A stretch of DNA of 64,000 bases from Lucinisca nassula (lineage: Eukaryota; Mollusca; Bivalvia; Lucinida; Lucinidae): assembly GCA_963580285.1 (NCBI GenBank), contig OY757013.1, forward strand, positions 137,079,027 through 137,143,026, in the 5' to 3' direction. A program made the translations under genes and the position numbers. The notes beneath the pieces were generated by a model, which made no database searches, had not been told where the DNA came from, and saw only the letters and a list, made by a program, of their open reading frames with translations. This document shows, piece after piece, positions 11,153 to 23,635 of the stretch (within the stretch, counting starts at the first letter, position 1; each line of letters starts with the position of its first letter).

Positions 11153-11400
11153 TTATATTTTTAATTTTGGCATTAAAAGACCAGTGAATAGATGCCCCGT
11201 CAACAGCACCACTGCGATTTTGAATGTCTCACTTGCGACGACACAAAGCTCAGGATAAAATGGCACAGAAATTCTGCGCAAACTCTTAAGTTGTGGGTAC
11301 TTTTTAGAACCGCCTCGCCGAGGCGTTTCGAACGAATTCCCACAAATTGTATGTTTTGAGCAGAAATAGGGAAAGAATATAAAATAGATTTTTTTCATCT
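11153..11400. mobile_element. Diverged hairpin-core MITE (family A/B)
   Basis: Carries the core TAGAACCGCCTCGCCGAGGC with partly decayed right arm, and ATGTTTTGAGCAGAAATAGG on the right. The outer ends are hard to place. Related to the MITE families described at 25141-25411 and 51660-51937. Confidence 0.6.
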
Positions 11401-12230
11401 TTGCAGGGGAAGGGTAGTGGTGGTAGAAGTTTCAAAATAATATTAATAGTTGTGTTTTCATATGTTGACCAATCTTATATGGTGTGTTGCCGGGTCTTTG
11501 TTGATTTCTGCGTTACTGTATTATATGTTTGTCGCGCGCTGTCTCAAATTATAACGGAAAATGCTGTCGTTTCCTTCTACTGAATTATATGCTGTAATAA
11601 TACGTCTCGGTAGGAACTAGCTTCAAAGTTCTTTGAAATATGAAACTCACTTGCCCAATATAGCAATACTAGAAATATTATATTCATATTAATGGGCGTG
11701 CCTAGCAAACCGTGCCTTCGGAGACATAATATAAAAAGCGAAGGTCCATCTCAGCCATTCAATCTGGTCAGTCTTCGAGATAACGTTTGACCTGAAACTT
11801 CTTTATGGCCTCAGAGAAGGCTGTATCTAATTGGGAGCAAACCACGAAGACTCATTCTTGTCATCGCTATCATCAATGTCGAACGGGAAATTTTGCTTGA
11901 AGTGGCACATTTGATCAAAAGACGTTATTAGAGATACTTTGATGCAAGGTTATTTACCGAAGAATTGCTTCCAAAGATAGACGCTCGTGAAATTACTTTC
12001 ACATTACAGAAGAACCCATGAAAATCTGCAGTCTACGATTTTTCGGGGGATTTCTTGTTACAGAACCACAGTTACTAAGCACAGTAGCATTTCGTTGTTG
12101 ATGTTCACGTGACTATGCTTGATTTGTAGGAAATCCTGGGAACGGTTATTTATCGCCAATAGCCGCGCTTTTCTAATCGCTGTGGGGTCAGAGTGTTGCA
12201 TAAGGGTATTGTCTGGAATCATTTGCTGGG
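11401..12230. other. No recognised feature
   Basis: Moderately AT-rich sequence with no recognised transposase, RT, RNA gene or local repeat. Possibly unique host intergenic or intronic DNA. Confidence 0.4.
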
Positions 12231-12233
12231 TTT

Positions 12234-12301
12234 GGCAAACAGTGTAGATCCAGATCAGACGCCGCGAAACGCGGCGTCTGATCAGGTTCTTCACTGTTTC
12301 C
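12234..12301. repeat. GATCAGACGCC hairpin (MITE core)
   Basis: AACAGTGTAGATCCAGATCA on the left pairs with TGATCAGGTTCTTCACTGTT on the right, with the near-perfect inner stem GACGCCGCG/CGCGGCGTC. The same palindrome recurs at 25576-25641, 47925-47992, 49258-49320 and 63463-63520, with different flanks. Confidence 0.8.
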
Positions 12302-12403
12302 CGCATGATACGGTGCATGAAATGAATGGTTAAAGGAAACGGTGTAAGTCCTCGTCCATGACCGTTTTCATAGCCCACACTCGGAGACAATCCGCCCACC
12401 AGT

Positions 12404-12790
<387 letters not shown>

Positions 12791-12956
12791 CCGCCCAACA
12801 GTGCTGTCATTGTTTGGATCTCTTATTTTCAAATGCGAGCGCGATGATTAACCCCATGCCTTCTTTCATGAAGTTATCTAAAGGCGCTTCTACATGTGCG
12901 AGATCAGCAAAGACTCTGGCGAGACGGTGTTGGTGCAGAGGCTCACCTACAAATGT

Positions 12957-13259
12957 GCCGCCCCCGCCCATCGGGGCTTGACGAAATATGCTGCATGATG
13001 TTTCCACGCAGAGCTGAATCCAACCCACACACGAGTACTGGTAAACCGCTTAGAGGATCTAAGCCTGCCCAGGCAAAGCGGTGTGAGTGTCGGACCGTCC
13101 ATGCTTATAAACCCTGTTGGTTTCATTGGACGACATGGCTTGAGATGTCATTTCATCTCATTGTCGGGTAAAAGTCCCACAAAAATGGAAGCAACGTCTC
13201 CAAAATGACCTTTACAGTGTTGACGGGGACGTAAAACCTCAAATCAAACAAACAAACAA
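12957..13259 (+). mobile_element. GC-SINE copy
   Basis: Full-length relative of 6956-7252: starts GCCCCCGCCCATCGGGGCTT and ends GACGGGGACGTAAAACCTCA with a (CAAA)n tail. Duplicated at 14605-14908 as part of the tandem unit. Confidence 0.85.
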
Positions 13260-13309
13260 ATCTCCTGTGCCGCTTCCCCATGCCATAATGATAATACACC
13301 TGGGGCAGC

Positions 13310-13590
13310 GTGCATTCTTGCATAACCAAAGTGACTACTTTTCTAGTGAAAATCCGTTACATTTTTATTTTATATACTGCAAACATAGCTTGTGTGTGCT
13401 CGTAAGAACCACTTCCTTGAGGCGGTTCTAACGTGTACTCACAACCTATCTCTTGGAGCAGATTTACACCCCAGCAACCCCAGTTTTCTCTACATAAAGT
13501 GGGATTTAGGGGTGTTTATTTCACGAACTATTTCCCTTGATGCGAAACGAACATCTCGCCAGCAGATTCCTCATTCGAGGAGCGTCTGAA
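13310..13590. mobile_element. Family B hairpin MITE
   Basis: The core reads GTGTGTGCTCGTAAGAACCA then CTTCCTTGAGGCGGTTCTAA with decayed pairing. The right shoulder CCCCAGTTTTCTCTACATAA and AAGTGGGATTTAGGGGTGTT is the family B signature. Confidence 0.75.
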
Positions 13591-13670
13591 ACATCTTTAA
13601 CGGAGACAATGTTTTTGTCATATGCGAGATGATTAGTGCAAGCAAAGCAGTGAGTTTGTTTTATGTTTGA

Positions 13671-13938
13671 CATTACGAAAACACGCCTATACAAATACAC
13701 TGTATTTTTTTCCGCTGTAAAAATGAAAAATTTAAGATAAAGAATGTGATATTTTTCTAATTTCTGCTCAAAATATAGACTCTGAGTACTCGTTAGAACC
13801 GCTTCAATGAGGCAGTACCCACAATCTATATTTTAGAGCAGAAATAAGAAAACTAAGGTTGACCCCAGTTTTACTATACAAAAGCGGTGTTTAAGGGGGG
13901 GGGGGGGTCAAAATTATATAGGCGTGTTTTCCTGATGA
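13671..13938. mobile_element. Family A hairpin MITE
   Basis: TIR-like ends ATTACGAAAACACGCCTATA and TATATAGGCGTGTTTTCCTG flank a core with GAGTACTCGTTAGAACCGC; the right half of the core hairpin has lost part of GGCGGTTCTAACGA. Contains the 13-G run. Confidence 0.85.
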
Positions 13939-14059
13939 AATTGAGTTTCTTTCCCTTTGGTATCTTGAATGTGAGACGTAAAGTAAATGTGTCGATTCCT
14001 CACCATTGCCTCCACATTTATTTTGCCTTTATATGCATGAAACCAACCCGAGTGGGGTG

Positions 14060-15805
<1,746 letters not shown>

Positions 15806-15975
15806 TAGGGGGTGCACTTGAACCGAGAAATCGCAGTGTGGGCATGTTAATACATGAACATGTGCTACACCCATTAAACACTCAGTTTTGAATTTCCAGT
15901 TATTAGCTCTATCTCCAATACATCGCAGAAAGTTAAAAGTAGTTTCAAGAAGAGATGTCTAACATTGATTACATA

Positions 15976-17314
15976 CGAGGACTGTTCAAATATGAATGCA
16001 ACTAAGCACATAAAAATGATTCCGTGATAGATTTCGATGAAAAATTTATTTTGTCCCCTCAAAGTATTCCCCTTTAACAGATATACAAACTTTCAGTCTT
16101 CTGATCCAATCATTGAATACATTTTGGTAGTCTTTTCGAGGTATACTATGAAGGCACTGGAATATTGCAGAACCGAGGCGTTTGTGCTGTACAAATTTTC
16201 GACTAGAAAGGTATTTTTTCAGCCGCGGGAACAAAAAAAGTCACACGGGGCAAGGTCAGGGGAATACGGGGGGTTAGGGAGTTCAACAACCTTTTCCTGC
16301 TTCAGATAGTCTTGCACAATGAACGCCTTGTGCGATGACGCATTGTCATGTAGCAATCTGACATTGGCCAAACCAGTTGCGGGTCTTCGTTCTTTGAAAT
16401 ATTTCTTCAATTTTCGAAGAACTTTATTCTTGTAAAACTTCGCATTTATAGATTTGCCTTTAGGCACAGCAACCTGAATAGCAGGGCCCTGATTTGAAAT
16501 GAATATGGCATACATTACCTTCTTGACGCTCATGGTCCGCTTTGCAATGCGTGGTCTTTTGCAATACTTTGTTGCCCATATTTTGTTCTGAATCTTTCGT
16601 TTTGGCTCAAAAAAGTGAACCCATGTCTCGTCACCTGTGACGACATTAGCGAAAGACCGTGCATTGTAATTTGGAAACTTTTTAAGCAACTTCTTGGCGC
16701 ACTGAACGCGTGTCTTTTTCTGCTCATCTGTCAACAGATGGAGAATCCATCTAGCACAGATCTTTCTCATTTTCAAATCCCGTTTCAGAATTGTATGAGC
16801 TGCTCCTAATGAGATGCCAACCATACTAGCTATTTGCCTAGTGGTGTATCGTGCATCGGCAGCAACTATTTATTTCACTCTTGCAACCATCTTGGCAGAT
16901 GTTGCTCTTTTCGGCCGACGATCATGTGGGGCATCTTCTGTTGAGCCTAGCCCACAGCTGAATTTCTTACCCCAACGAAAAGCTGTCGGAAAAGACATTT
17001 AATTATGCCCATAAACCGAACATACTTTATCAAAAATGCCTTTGCACCGTATACCAAGAATACAACGATTCTTAATATAGGACCGTATTTCAACGGCGTA
17101 CTCTGACCTTCTTCCAACCATATTTTGTATTAGTATACAAGAGTAGACAGTGTTTATCGAACGATATGCATGGCTAAAGTGGACGGATTTTAACAGGTTT
17201 GGTATCAATGTATAGGTAAAATGTTTTTCTACGCTGTGATATTTATTTCCAGATGATTTTCGCATTAGTGCATGAGAAAGCGTTCTACTTCCATTCATAT
17301 TTGAACAGTCCTCG
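15976..17314 (-). mobile_element. mariner transposon, nearly complete
   Basis: Perfect TIRs CGAGGACTGTTCAAATATGA (23 bp in all) start at 15976 and end at 17314, each flanked by TA (15974-15975 and 17315-17316). At 1339 bp it has the standard mariner size. It carries one transposase gene on the minus strand with few lesions, so it is the youngest DNA transposon in the window. Confidence 0.95.
16046..17121 (-). pseudogene. mariner transposase, three lesions
   Basis: A transposase of the mariner family, which would bind the flanking TIRs and move the element into TA sites. The start at 17121 gives MVGRRSEYAVEIRSY, typical of the N-terminal HTH. A second HTH phrase ARYTTRQIASMVGISLGAAH is near 16845-16785. 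The catalytic D,D34D set is intact: TGDETWV, LLHDNASSH and PYSPDLAPCDF. The reading frame is continuous from 17121 to about 16225 except for TAA at 16999-17001 and TAA at 16870-16872, both plausibly from GAA. A frameshift near 16225 (after CDFF) moves the C-terminus (PRLKKYLSSRKF ... to the stop at 16046) to another frame. Length without lesions would be near 355 residues, normal for the family. Confidence 0.93.
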
Positions 17315-17610
17315 TACATTAATCTTATAAGTCAGGGCGTATTCATCTTTTTGGAAGCCCCAGTAAGTTGTCGGCAAAGAAAAAAAAAGTTTGTTTTGGA
17401 AATGAGATTCCTCGTTTTATTACACGTATATGACCTAATCTTGGATTCTTGGATTTTTAGTGCAGGTCTTTGTCTAATTAATTCCCAGTGTTTCAATTCT
17501 ATGTGTCTTAGAGGACTTTCATTGCGAGATGCGTATATTTTACTCGGGTGAATAATTGAACATTTCTTACACTATTAAAGGGTTGAAAAAAGCACCTGAT
17601 CTGTTTGATC
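17315..17610. other. No recognised feature
   Basis: AT-rich flank of the mariner. Nothing recognised. Confidence 0.4.
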
Positions 17611-17672
17611 ATAATTATCACATGACGTCGCGTCTGAGAGTGTAATAACGCCATTTATTACATACCTTCTAT
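17605..17672 (-). mobile_element. Fragment of fold-back element F
   Basis: GACGTCGCGTCTGAGAGTGT followed by AATAACG matches, in reverse, the right-hand end of the elements at 51282-51643 and 56708-57438. The rest of the copy resumes near 18795, so about 1.1 kb may have been inserted between the two parts. Confidence 0.6.
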
Positions 17673-17745
17673 AGGAAAATTACATTAGAATCTTTCAATA
17701 CAGGCTCATTTTTTCACTATTTTGATGGCACAGCCACGTGACGGG

Positions 17746-17776
17746 GCCAAAAATCCATATAATATGGATTTTTGGC
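17746..17776. repeat. Perfect 31-nt palindrome
   Basis: Two 15-nt arms, GCCAAAAATCCATAT and its exact complement, around one central base. Function unknown; a protein-binding site or small fold-back scar is possible. Confidence 0.8.
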
Positions 17777-17779
17777 ACT

Positions 17780-18645
17780 GCTTTTCCATATTGGCACTGC
17801 TCCACTCTGTTACTATAGCAATAGAACGTTAATGCCGTACCCCATAAGCTTAAAAATGGCCGCAGAAAAATCACTTGAAGCAATGTCAACCCGACTGCTG
17901 GACCTTGACAGAGCGATAGAAGACAGTGATAACAATAGATTTTGAGAAAAGTCTGATATTTCGTGGTAAGCATGAAAAATGAAAAACAAAATACTTTTTA
18001 AAAGAAGTTCACTCACGATTGGGAAGCATTGTGAAAGACGTTGCTTTCAAGCACAGCAGGGATGTCCCAACATTTGAAACAATAAGGTATTGCCAACAAC
18101 CTTAAACGAACAGATCCCTTCACTTGAAGCTTGAAATTGTGCGAAAGAAATCTGTGGGAGGGAAAATGTCCCAAAAAATTGTCTTGTATTTTAACGTAAA
18201 CAACCGCCGCGACCGAGTGCTACACACGGAATCGATTAACCATTAGCTTGATGAATGCCACTAAGAGCCTTTAAAATTAAAATGGTCTTCAAATAAGCAC
18301 AAAACATTCTGTAAAATACCTTAAAAAGCATTCTTTGAACTGCAGAAATTCTGTATTTAAAATGGCGATTTGTTTTTGTTTTGATACTTACAGTTGCGAC
18401 GTCACTTGTGACGTAATTTGCTGCGCACTACTGCGTTACTGTATTACCGTGAGCATGGTTAGTGTAGGCCTACTAATCACTTACATAATTGAAAAGGAAT
18501 TTCTTTTGTTTTTTTCGGCGGATACTGAAAATATATCCTCTATTCACTCGATGAAACGTTCCCGGCATCAACCTTTAAAAAGTAAATATTCTCTTTGCCT
18601 TCATTTCTTCACGTTGCAATATAACTATGCTATATAAATGATGTA
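17780..18645. other. No recognised family
   Basis: Lies between the two halves of fold-back element F. No transposase, RT or repeat was recognised. An open frame at 18335-18637 encodes 100 residues rich in Cys and hydrophobic positions but has no family resemblance. Confidence 0.35.
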
Positions 18646-18650
18646 ATAAA

Positions 18651-18794
18651 GAGGTTATGATATGGTGAAGGTGTTCCTCTAAGTCATATTGGCACCGGAA
18701 GTCATATTGGCCCTCGGGCTAAAGCCCTCGGGCCAATATGACATACCGGTGCCAATATGACTGCGAGGCACACCTTTACCATATAATAACCTCT
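18651..18794. mobile_element. 144-bp palindromic MITE
   Basis: Ends AGAGGTTATGATATGGTGAA and TTTACCATATAATAACCTCT are inverted repeats. Inside, CATATTGGCACCGG and CATATTGGCCCTCGGGCT pair with GCCCGAGGGCCAATATG and CCGGTGCCAATATG, so the whole unit can fold into one long hairpin. Confidence 0.85.
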
Positions 18795-19125
18795 ATGTAA
18801 TATATTCGATAATCCACTAGTGGATTAAATATGCAAATTAGAAAGATACGACCCGTAACGTTACATGGGCGGCGCAATTAAAGACGTCGCGTTTACTAAT
18901 GGCGGAATACTGACATTTTCGTTAAAAAATCGTGAATAAAATGCGTTTTAAATGTCATATGATAAATAGAATCTTGCATTCGTGCTCGTGTATTATTGAC
19001 TTTTTTAAACTAGTTGAGGAAAAGGAATAAAATGCTCGGCGAAGCCTCGCATTTGATCCCTTTTCCTCAACTCGTTTAATAAATTCAATAATATATGACG
19101 CTCATATATCCTCTATATAATGTTT
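18795..19125 (-). mobile_element. Fold-back element F (main part)
   Basis: Minus-strand copy of the element at 51282-51643. It includes the terminal palindrome (GAGTTGAGGAAAAGG ... TTTTCCTCAACTCG with inner CGAGGCTTCGCCGAGC-like stem) and CCACTAGTGGATTA. It ends at TCTATA, matching TAGAGGAT of the other copies. Confidence 0.8.
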
Positions 19126-19330
19126 GTATTTTTCCCACCAGATAAGGACTTCCTATATTTACACTAGGATAGAAATTCTTATCCTTATCCTACACAGGAT
19201 TAGGACAAAAATCGAAAATTCTCACGTGTCTTATGCGCACTAGTTGCATAAACGCCGTCGTAAGCGATCACGTCCGTTCACGAGACGTGTGACAGCATTA
19301 AACACCAGAGTAATGACATAAAAAGATGCC

Positions 19331-19669
19331 ATCACGAAAACACGCCTATATAATTTTTACCCCCTCGAACCCCACTTTTATATAATAAAACTGGGGTTTG
19401 CAGGGGTAAACCTTATTTTTCTTATTTCTGCTCAAATATAGATTGTTGGTACTCGGTAGAACCGACTCATTGATTTTTCTTATTTCTGCTCTAAAATATA
19501 GATTGTGAGTACTCGTTAGAACCGCCTCGATGAGGCGGTTCTACCGAGTACCAACAATCTATAATTTGAGCAGAAATAAGACAAATATCGTAATTTTTCA
19601 TCTTAAAATTTTCATTGTTTCCGGCGATAAAGGTGGCAATGTATTTGAATAGGCGTGTTTTCGTAATGC
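19331..19669. mobile_element. Family A MITE with duplicated core
   Basis: TIRs CATCACGAAAACACGCCTAT and ATAGGCGTGTTTTCGTAATG. A first half-core (TTGGTACTCGGTAGAACCG) is followed by a complete core beginning again with TTCTTATTTCTGCTC, so the left arm is present twice. The unit is 339 bp instead of about 270. Confidence 0.88.
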
Positions 19670-19732
19670 CAACAAACACAAGTATCCTGTTATTATGAAC
19701 TTGTGCCTTTGCAAATGTATTGGAAATTTTAC

Positions 19733-19965
19733 AACAAAAAGAACGAAAATTTTCAGTTAAAAGGCTGTCATTTTTCATATATCTGCTCAAAAATCAAATT
19801 GTGTGAACTCATTAGAACCGCCCGGTTCTTACGAATATTCACAATCTATTATTTTAAGCAGAAACAAAAAAAATAATGTAGATCCCTGTAAACCCCAGTT
19901 TACAATATAAAAGTGGGGTAAAGGATGGATCAAAATTATATAGTTGTGTTTTTGCGATAAGTCGA
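19733..19965. mobile_element. Diverged family A MITE
   Basis: Shortened core ATTAGAACCGCCCGGTTCTT: the apical GCCTCNNGAGGC part is lost but the remaining stem still pairs. The right end is TATATAGTTGTGTTTTTGCG. Confidence 0.75.
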
Positions 19966-20002
19966 AATGACTTTATTTTTAAATTTTACGGTAAGAAATA
20001 AA

Positions 20003-20340
20003 AGGTGTGCAAGAAAACGAACCCCACATCGGCATGAGGGGTCTGACCCAAGCGATCATTGCTGTGGACCATTCGACAAGCCTGGTGATGCTAGAGAATG
20101 ACCATCGGAAACCTCTATTTTTCTTTCTTTTCGATCCGGCCGGAGGAATCATTGTCCAAAATTGGTAATGCGGGCAGTGACCTTCGGGGCTTTTTTTTCC
20201 TATCCGGTCCTAGAGATCACTGTCTAGAGATTACTAGACATCACCCAGCAAGTCAGGTAATGTCGGACACTGGTCCTTTGGACGTTTTTCCTTATTCATC
20301 CTTCACACCCATAAAAAAGATTCTTATACTATGACATGAG
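20003..20340. mobile_element. GTGTGCAAG inverted-repeat MITE, diverged
   Basis: Starts GGTGTGCAAGAAAACGAACC and ends in CTTCACACCCATAAAA, with internal GATCACTGTC and TCACCCAGCAAG blocks. A cleaner and shorter relative lies at 58892-59060. Confidence 0.65.
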
Positions 20341-20514
20341 CACAATCATAAAGATGCACATCCTGAGAATTTTACAGTAAGCAAATACAGCCTCACAATG
20401 TTTCCATGGTTTGCTATTTGGGTGCATTAAGATAAGTGTATGGAATAAGTGACATTTGGAGACCCTTATCAGGCAGCCGCACAGTCTGGTCTGCTTTTTT
20501 ATTTACTTGTCTGC

Positions 20515-20803
20515 TTACTCATTACGATAACATACCCTTGCGACATAGTGCGTTTTTGTCTTATCTCCTAAATGGCTACTTTTCTGATGAAAATATGTGA
20601 TATTTTTTCTTATTTATGTTCCAAATATATGTTGTGGGTGCTCGTTAGAACCGCCTCATTGAGGCGGTTCTGACGAGTACCCACAACCTATGTCTTCGAG
20701 CACGGAAATAAGAAAAATAATGTATACCCCTGTAAACCCAAGTTTTCTCTATATAAAGTGGGGTTTATGTGGGTGTTCATTTCACGGACTTGTTCACGTG
20801 ATG
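20515..20803. mobile_element. Family B hairpin MITE
   Basis: Core GTGGGTGCTCGTTAGAACCG / CGGTTCTGACGAGTACCCAC with ACAACCTATGTCTT on the right arm, then TTTTCTCTATATAAAGTGGG and TTCATTTCACGGACTTGTTC. Confidence 0.88.
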
Positions 20804-20811
20804 CTCGTCTC

Positions 20812-21135
20812 TTATCTTCTGCACTGGCACGTGACGTCATAATTGGCGTCGGATTGTACAGGAAAATATCACTTCTCTGCACTTGGCAAAGCAGCATATT
20901 AAAAAAAACGCAGCAGGTATATAAAATATTCTTAAAAACCAAAATGTTTATTGTATTTGATTCTGCCGTCTCTTCACTGGCACAGGACACCACATCTAGC
21001 CTCATATTTTATAGGGAAATATCACTTCTCTGCACTTGGCAAAACTGCATATTACATATTTTTGAAACAAGTGCAGAAGAAAAAATGTAGCAGATATTAC
21101 ATATTCTTGAAAACCAAAACGTTTATTGTGAAAGT
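20812..21135. repeat. Two tandem units of about 160 bp
   Basis: ATATCACTTCTCTGCACTTG, GCAAA and ATTCTTGAAAACCAAAA-type boxes occur twice (about 20868 and 21018). It is a local duplication; the overlapping open frames are not a recognised protein. Confidence 0.7.
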
Positions 21136-21317
21136 CAATACGCATCACATCCAGACAAATTATCACGCATGAGCAACGCGTCATAATTCCTTGCTGCAAA
21201 GAAACAATACGCAATGAGCCAGATCACGAGAGAAACTGTCTTCGCGGTTTCTGGGCAGTTATGAAATGCATTGGCCTGGTGAGCAACCGAAAGACAAGAA
21301 ATAAAGTTCTTTCAGAT

Positions 21318-21565
21318 TTCCAAAATGGTGACATTTCTGATGAAAAATTTTGATAGATTTATATATTTTTTTTTTCTTATTTGTACTCCAAACATCGGTT
21401 GTGGGTGCTCGATAGAACCGTTCTAACGAGTACCCACAACCGATGTCTTAGGGCAGAAATTAGAAAAATAATGTATACCCTGTAAACCCCATTTTTCTCT
21501 ATATAAAACTTTTAGCTTTTTATTTAGAGGGATGTTCATTACATGGACTTGTTAACATGATTATT
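21318..21565. mobile_element. Family B MITE with shortened hairpin tip
   Basis: The core reads GTGGGTGCTCGATAGAACCG then TTCTAACGAGTACCCACAAC: the GCCTCATTGAGGCG tip is gone, yet the arms still pair. Confidence 0.82.
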
Positions 21566-21756
21566 GAACTTTATAACATAGATACTAGCGATGCCGTACT
21601 AATACAGCAGCATTTGTTCATGAGTTGATCAAACTGCGTCGATACTACATTTCCCTGCATCTTTGTTGTTCCAAATGTCAAAAACAAGATTTCTCATGAC
21701 GTGATATATTGTAACAATCAACCCATTTCGTACTGAATGGACTCTTCCACCTTATG

Positions 21757-21895
21757 TAAAGCACAAGACCATTTCAAAATTTAGGGGTGTCAGATTGTTT
21801 TCTTCAAAATTTATTTTGGAAAATGGCTGACCTTTTTTGCAAAAAGTGTAGGCCCTGATCAGACACCGCCTGAACTGGGCCTGCAGTGTTTGTCA
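21757..21895. mobile_element. GATCAGACGCC MITE fragment
   Basis: The body TTTAGGGGTGTCAGATTGTT, then TTCAAAATTTATTTTGGAAAATGGCTGA, matches the bodies at 47996-48060 and 49322-49390 in reverse. The hairpin is reduced to CCTGATCAGACACCG and CCTGCAGTGTTTG. Confidence 0.7.
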
Positions 21896-22133
21896 AATAC
21901 CCGTTTGGGAATGGGCTAAAACAACATGATTTTGCTGTTTTCAATGTTAATTGGCCGTGATAAATGCCATTCTTAATTTTTTATTTCATGCTCGTGCTTG
22001 CGTATGTCATAGTGTATGTGCGGAGAGGCTTTTCCTTAAGTGTGTCACGTTCCATTTGGAAGTGGGTATGTAATTTCAATGTGGCTTTTCCCGAGAATTT
22101 TCAAACTTCGTGCACTTTGATCTCTCCAACTCT

Positions 22134-22277
22134 CATATAGTTATTTGGCTGCATGGTGCTTCCACGCAGAGCTGAAACCGACCCGCACACGAGTACTGGT
22201 AAACCGCTTAGAGGAGGCAAAGCGGTGCGAGTCGGCCCGTCCATGCTTATAAACCCTATTGGTTTCATTGGGCGGTA
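22134..22277 (+). mobile_element. GC-SINE fragment
   Basis: Carries GGCTGCATGGTGCTTCCACG to CCTATTGGTTTCATTGGGCG, with a small internal deletion (GATCTAAGCCTGCCCAG missing). The 3' half and tail are absent, and the LINE relic starts directly at about 22278. Confidence 0.8.
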
Positions 22278-23610
22278 TGCCGATCTGCTCCCCAACTTGT
22301 ATGAGAAAAACCTCTAGAAGATTCAAAGCTATTAAGCATTTCGTTTTAAGATATTTAATATGGGGGATAAAGGATAATTTTTGATCAAAAATGACCCCGA
22401 AAAATTTGGTTTCTTCAACAACAGGTATTTGTGATCCGTATAAGAACAAGGAAGGATGTTCGTGTTTTTTTCCGTATCTTACAAAAATGAACACACTGCG
22501 TTTTCGACTTGGAGAACTTGAAACCATTTTTATCAGTCCATTCTTCTATCGTTCAATTGTTTTCATATTTTTGAACGGTAACATATGTAAAAATCATCAA
22601 CATACAATGAACAATCTGTTTTGTCGTCCAAACATTCTACAATATTATTTATTTTGATGTTAAATAGCGTAGTTGAGAGAATACTACCTTGTCGGACACC
22701 CTGCTCTTTTTCATAGAGATCTGACAGGGACTTGAAATACACGCTCACCTAAAAAGCTTTGAATAAAACTGGGAAGTTGTCCCCTCAAGCCGAAGTTATG
22801 GAGATCTTCCAATATTCCATAACGCCATGTGGTATCATATGCTTTCTCCAAGTCGACAAAGACAGCTACTAAGTGTTCTTTGCTAATAAAAGCATTTCGT
22901 ATAAAGGTTTCTAGTCTTATTAAATTGTCGTTGGTACTACGTTCCGAACGAAAACCTGACTGATATTCTGAAAGAGGTTGTTGGACTCTGTTGGTTGTTG
23001 GACCGGCCCCGATAGATCAGTTGGTAGAGTGGCCGCTCCGGGGAACGGGAGGTCACGGGTTCGATCCCGGACCGCGACATACCAAAGTCGTTAACAATGG
23101 TTCTAGCTGCTCCTCGCCTGGCACTCAGATTTACGGGGTAGAGCTGGGACTGGTCTATCCAGTATCAGGATAATGTGACTGAGTCTGGTATCATGTAATG
23201 TGTCTGGGACATGATACTTCGGTGAGGCAGCACTATAAAAGTGAGCATTGAGCTCCATGTCGCAACCAGACACCGTCGTGATATGACTGAAAAAATGATG
23301 AAAGCGACGTTAAACCCGAATTCACACATACTCACACACACACTTGGACTCTAAGTACCAGATTAATCTCTTGTTTATCATTCTCTCCAATGTTTTACAC
23401 AAACAACTTGTCAAAGCTATCGGACGATAATTTGTAGGTTATGCATGATCTTTCCCTGGTTTTGGAATTGGTACAACTGTAGCTAAACGCCAGCTCTCAG
23501 GGCAGACCGCCGTTTCCTAAATATTATTAAAGATATCTAAAAGTGATGAAAGAGAGCTTTTTGGCAGATGCTTGAACTCACAAAGGCCGTTGATAAACTA
23601 TAGTATTTGT
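22278..23610 (-). pseudogene. Non-LTR retrotransposon RT relic (Jockey-like)
   Basis: A minus-strand reverse transcriptase, split by a SINE at 23001-23345. Before the SINE (upstream in coding sense, 23610-23346) it reads PESWRLATVVPIPKPGKDHA, then NYRPIALTSCLCKTLERMIN. After the SINE come DLEKAYDTTWRYGILEDL, EQGVRQGSILSTTLFNIKIN and the catalytic LYVDDF (Asp pair at about 22593-22598). It continues with FFGVIFDQKLSFIPHIKYLK downstream (22420-22330). These blocks, in this order, are RT motifs of Jockey/I-type LINEs. Several frameshifts and a stop after GKDHA show it is dead. The 3' end stops abruptly at the GC-SINE fragment, and the endonuclease domain and ORF1 are absent. Confidence 0.9.
23001..23345 (+). 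mobile_element. CA-SINE inside the LINE relic
   Basis: Head GGCCCCGATAGATCAGTTGG with GGTTCGATCC; the tail is GCGACGTTAAACCCG plus an imperfect CA run. Short possible target duplication TTGGAC on both sides. The LINE reading resumes on each side of it. Confidence 0.9.
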
Positions 23611-23635
23611 AGTCCGTGCGATGTTAAATAACATG

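Noticed and set aside
18335..18637. 100-residue Cys-rich frame as a secreted protein
   Set aside because: No convincing signal peptide or spaced cysteine pattern, AT-rich unknown insert, no family resemblance.
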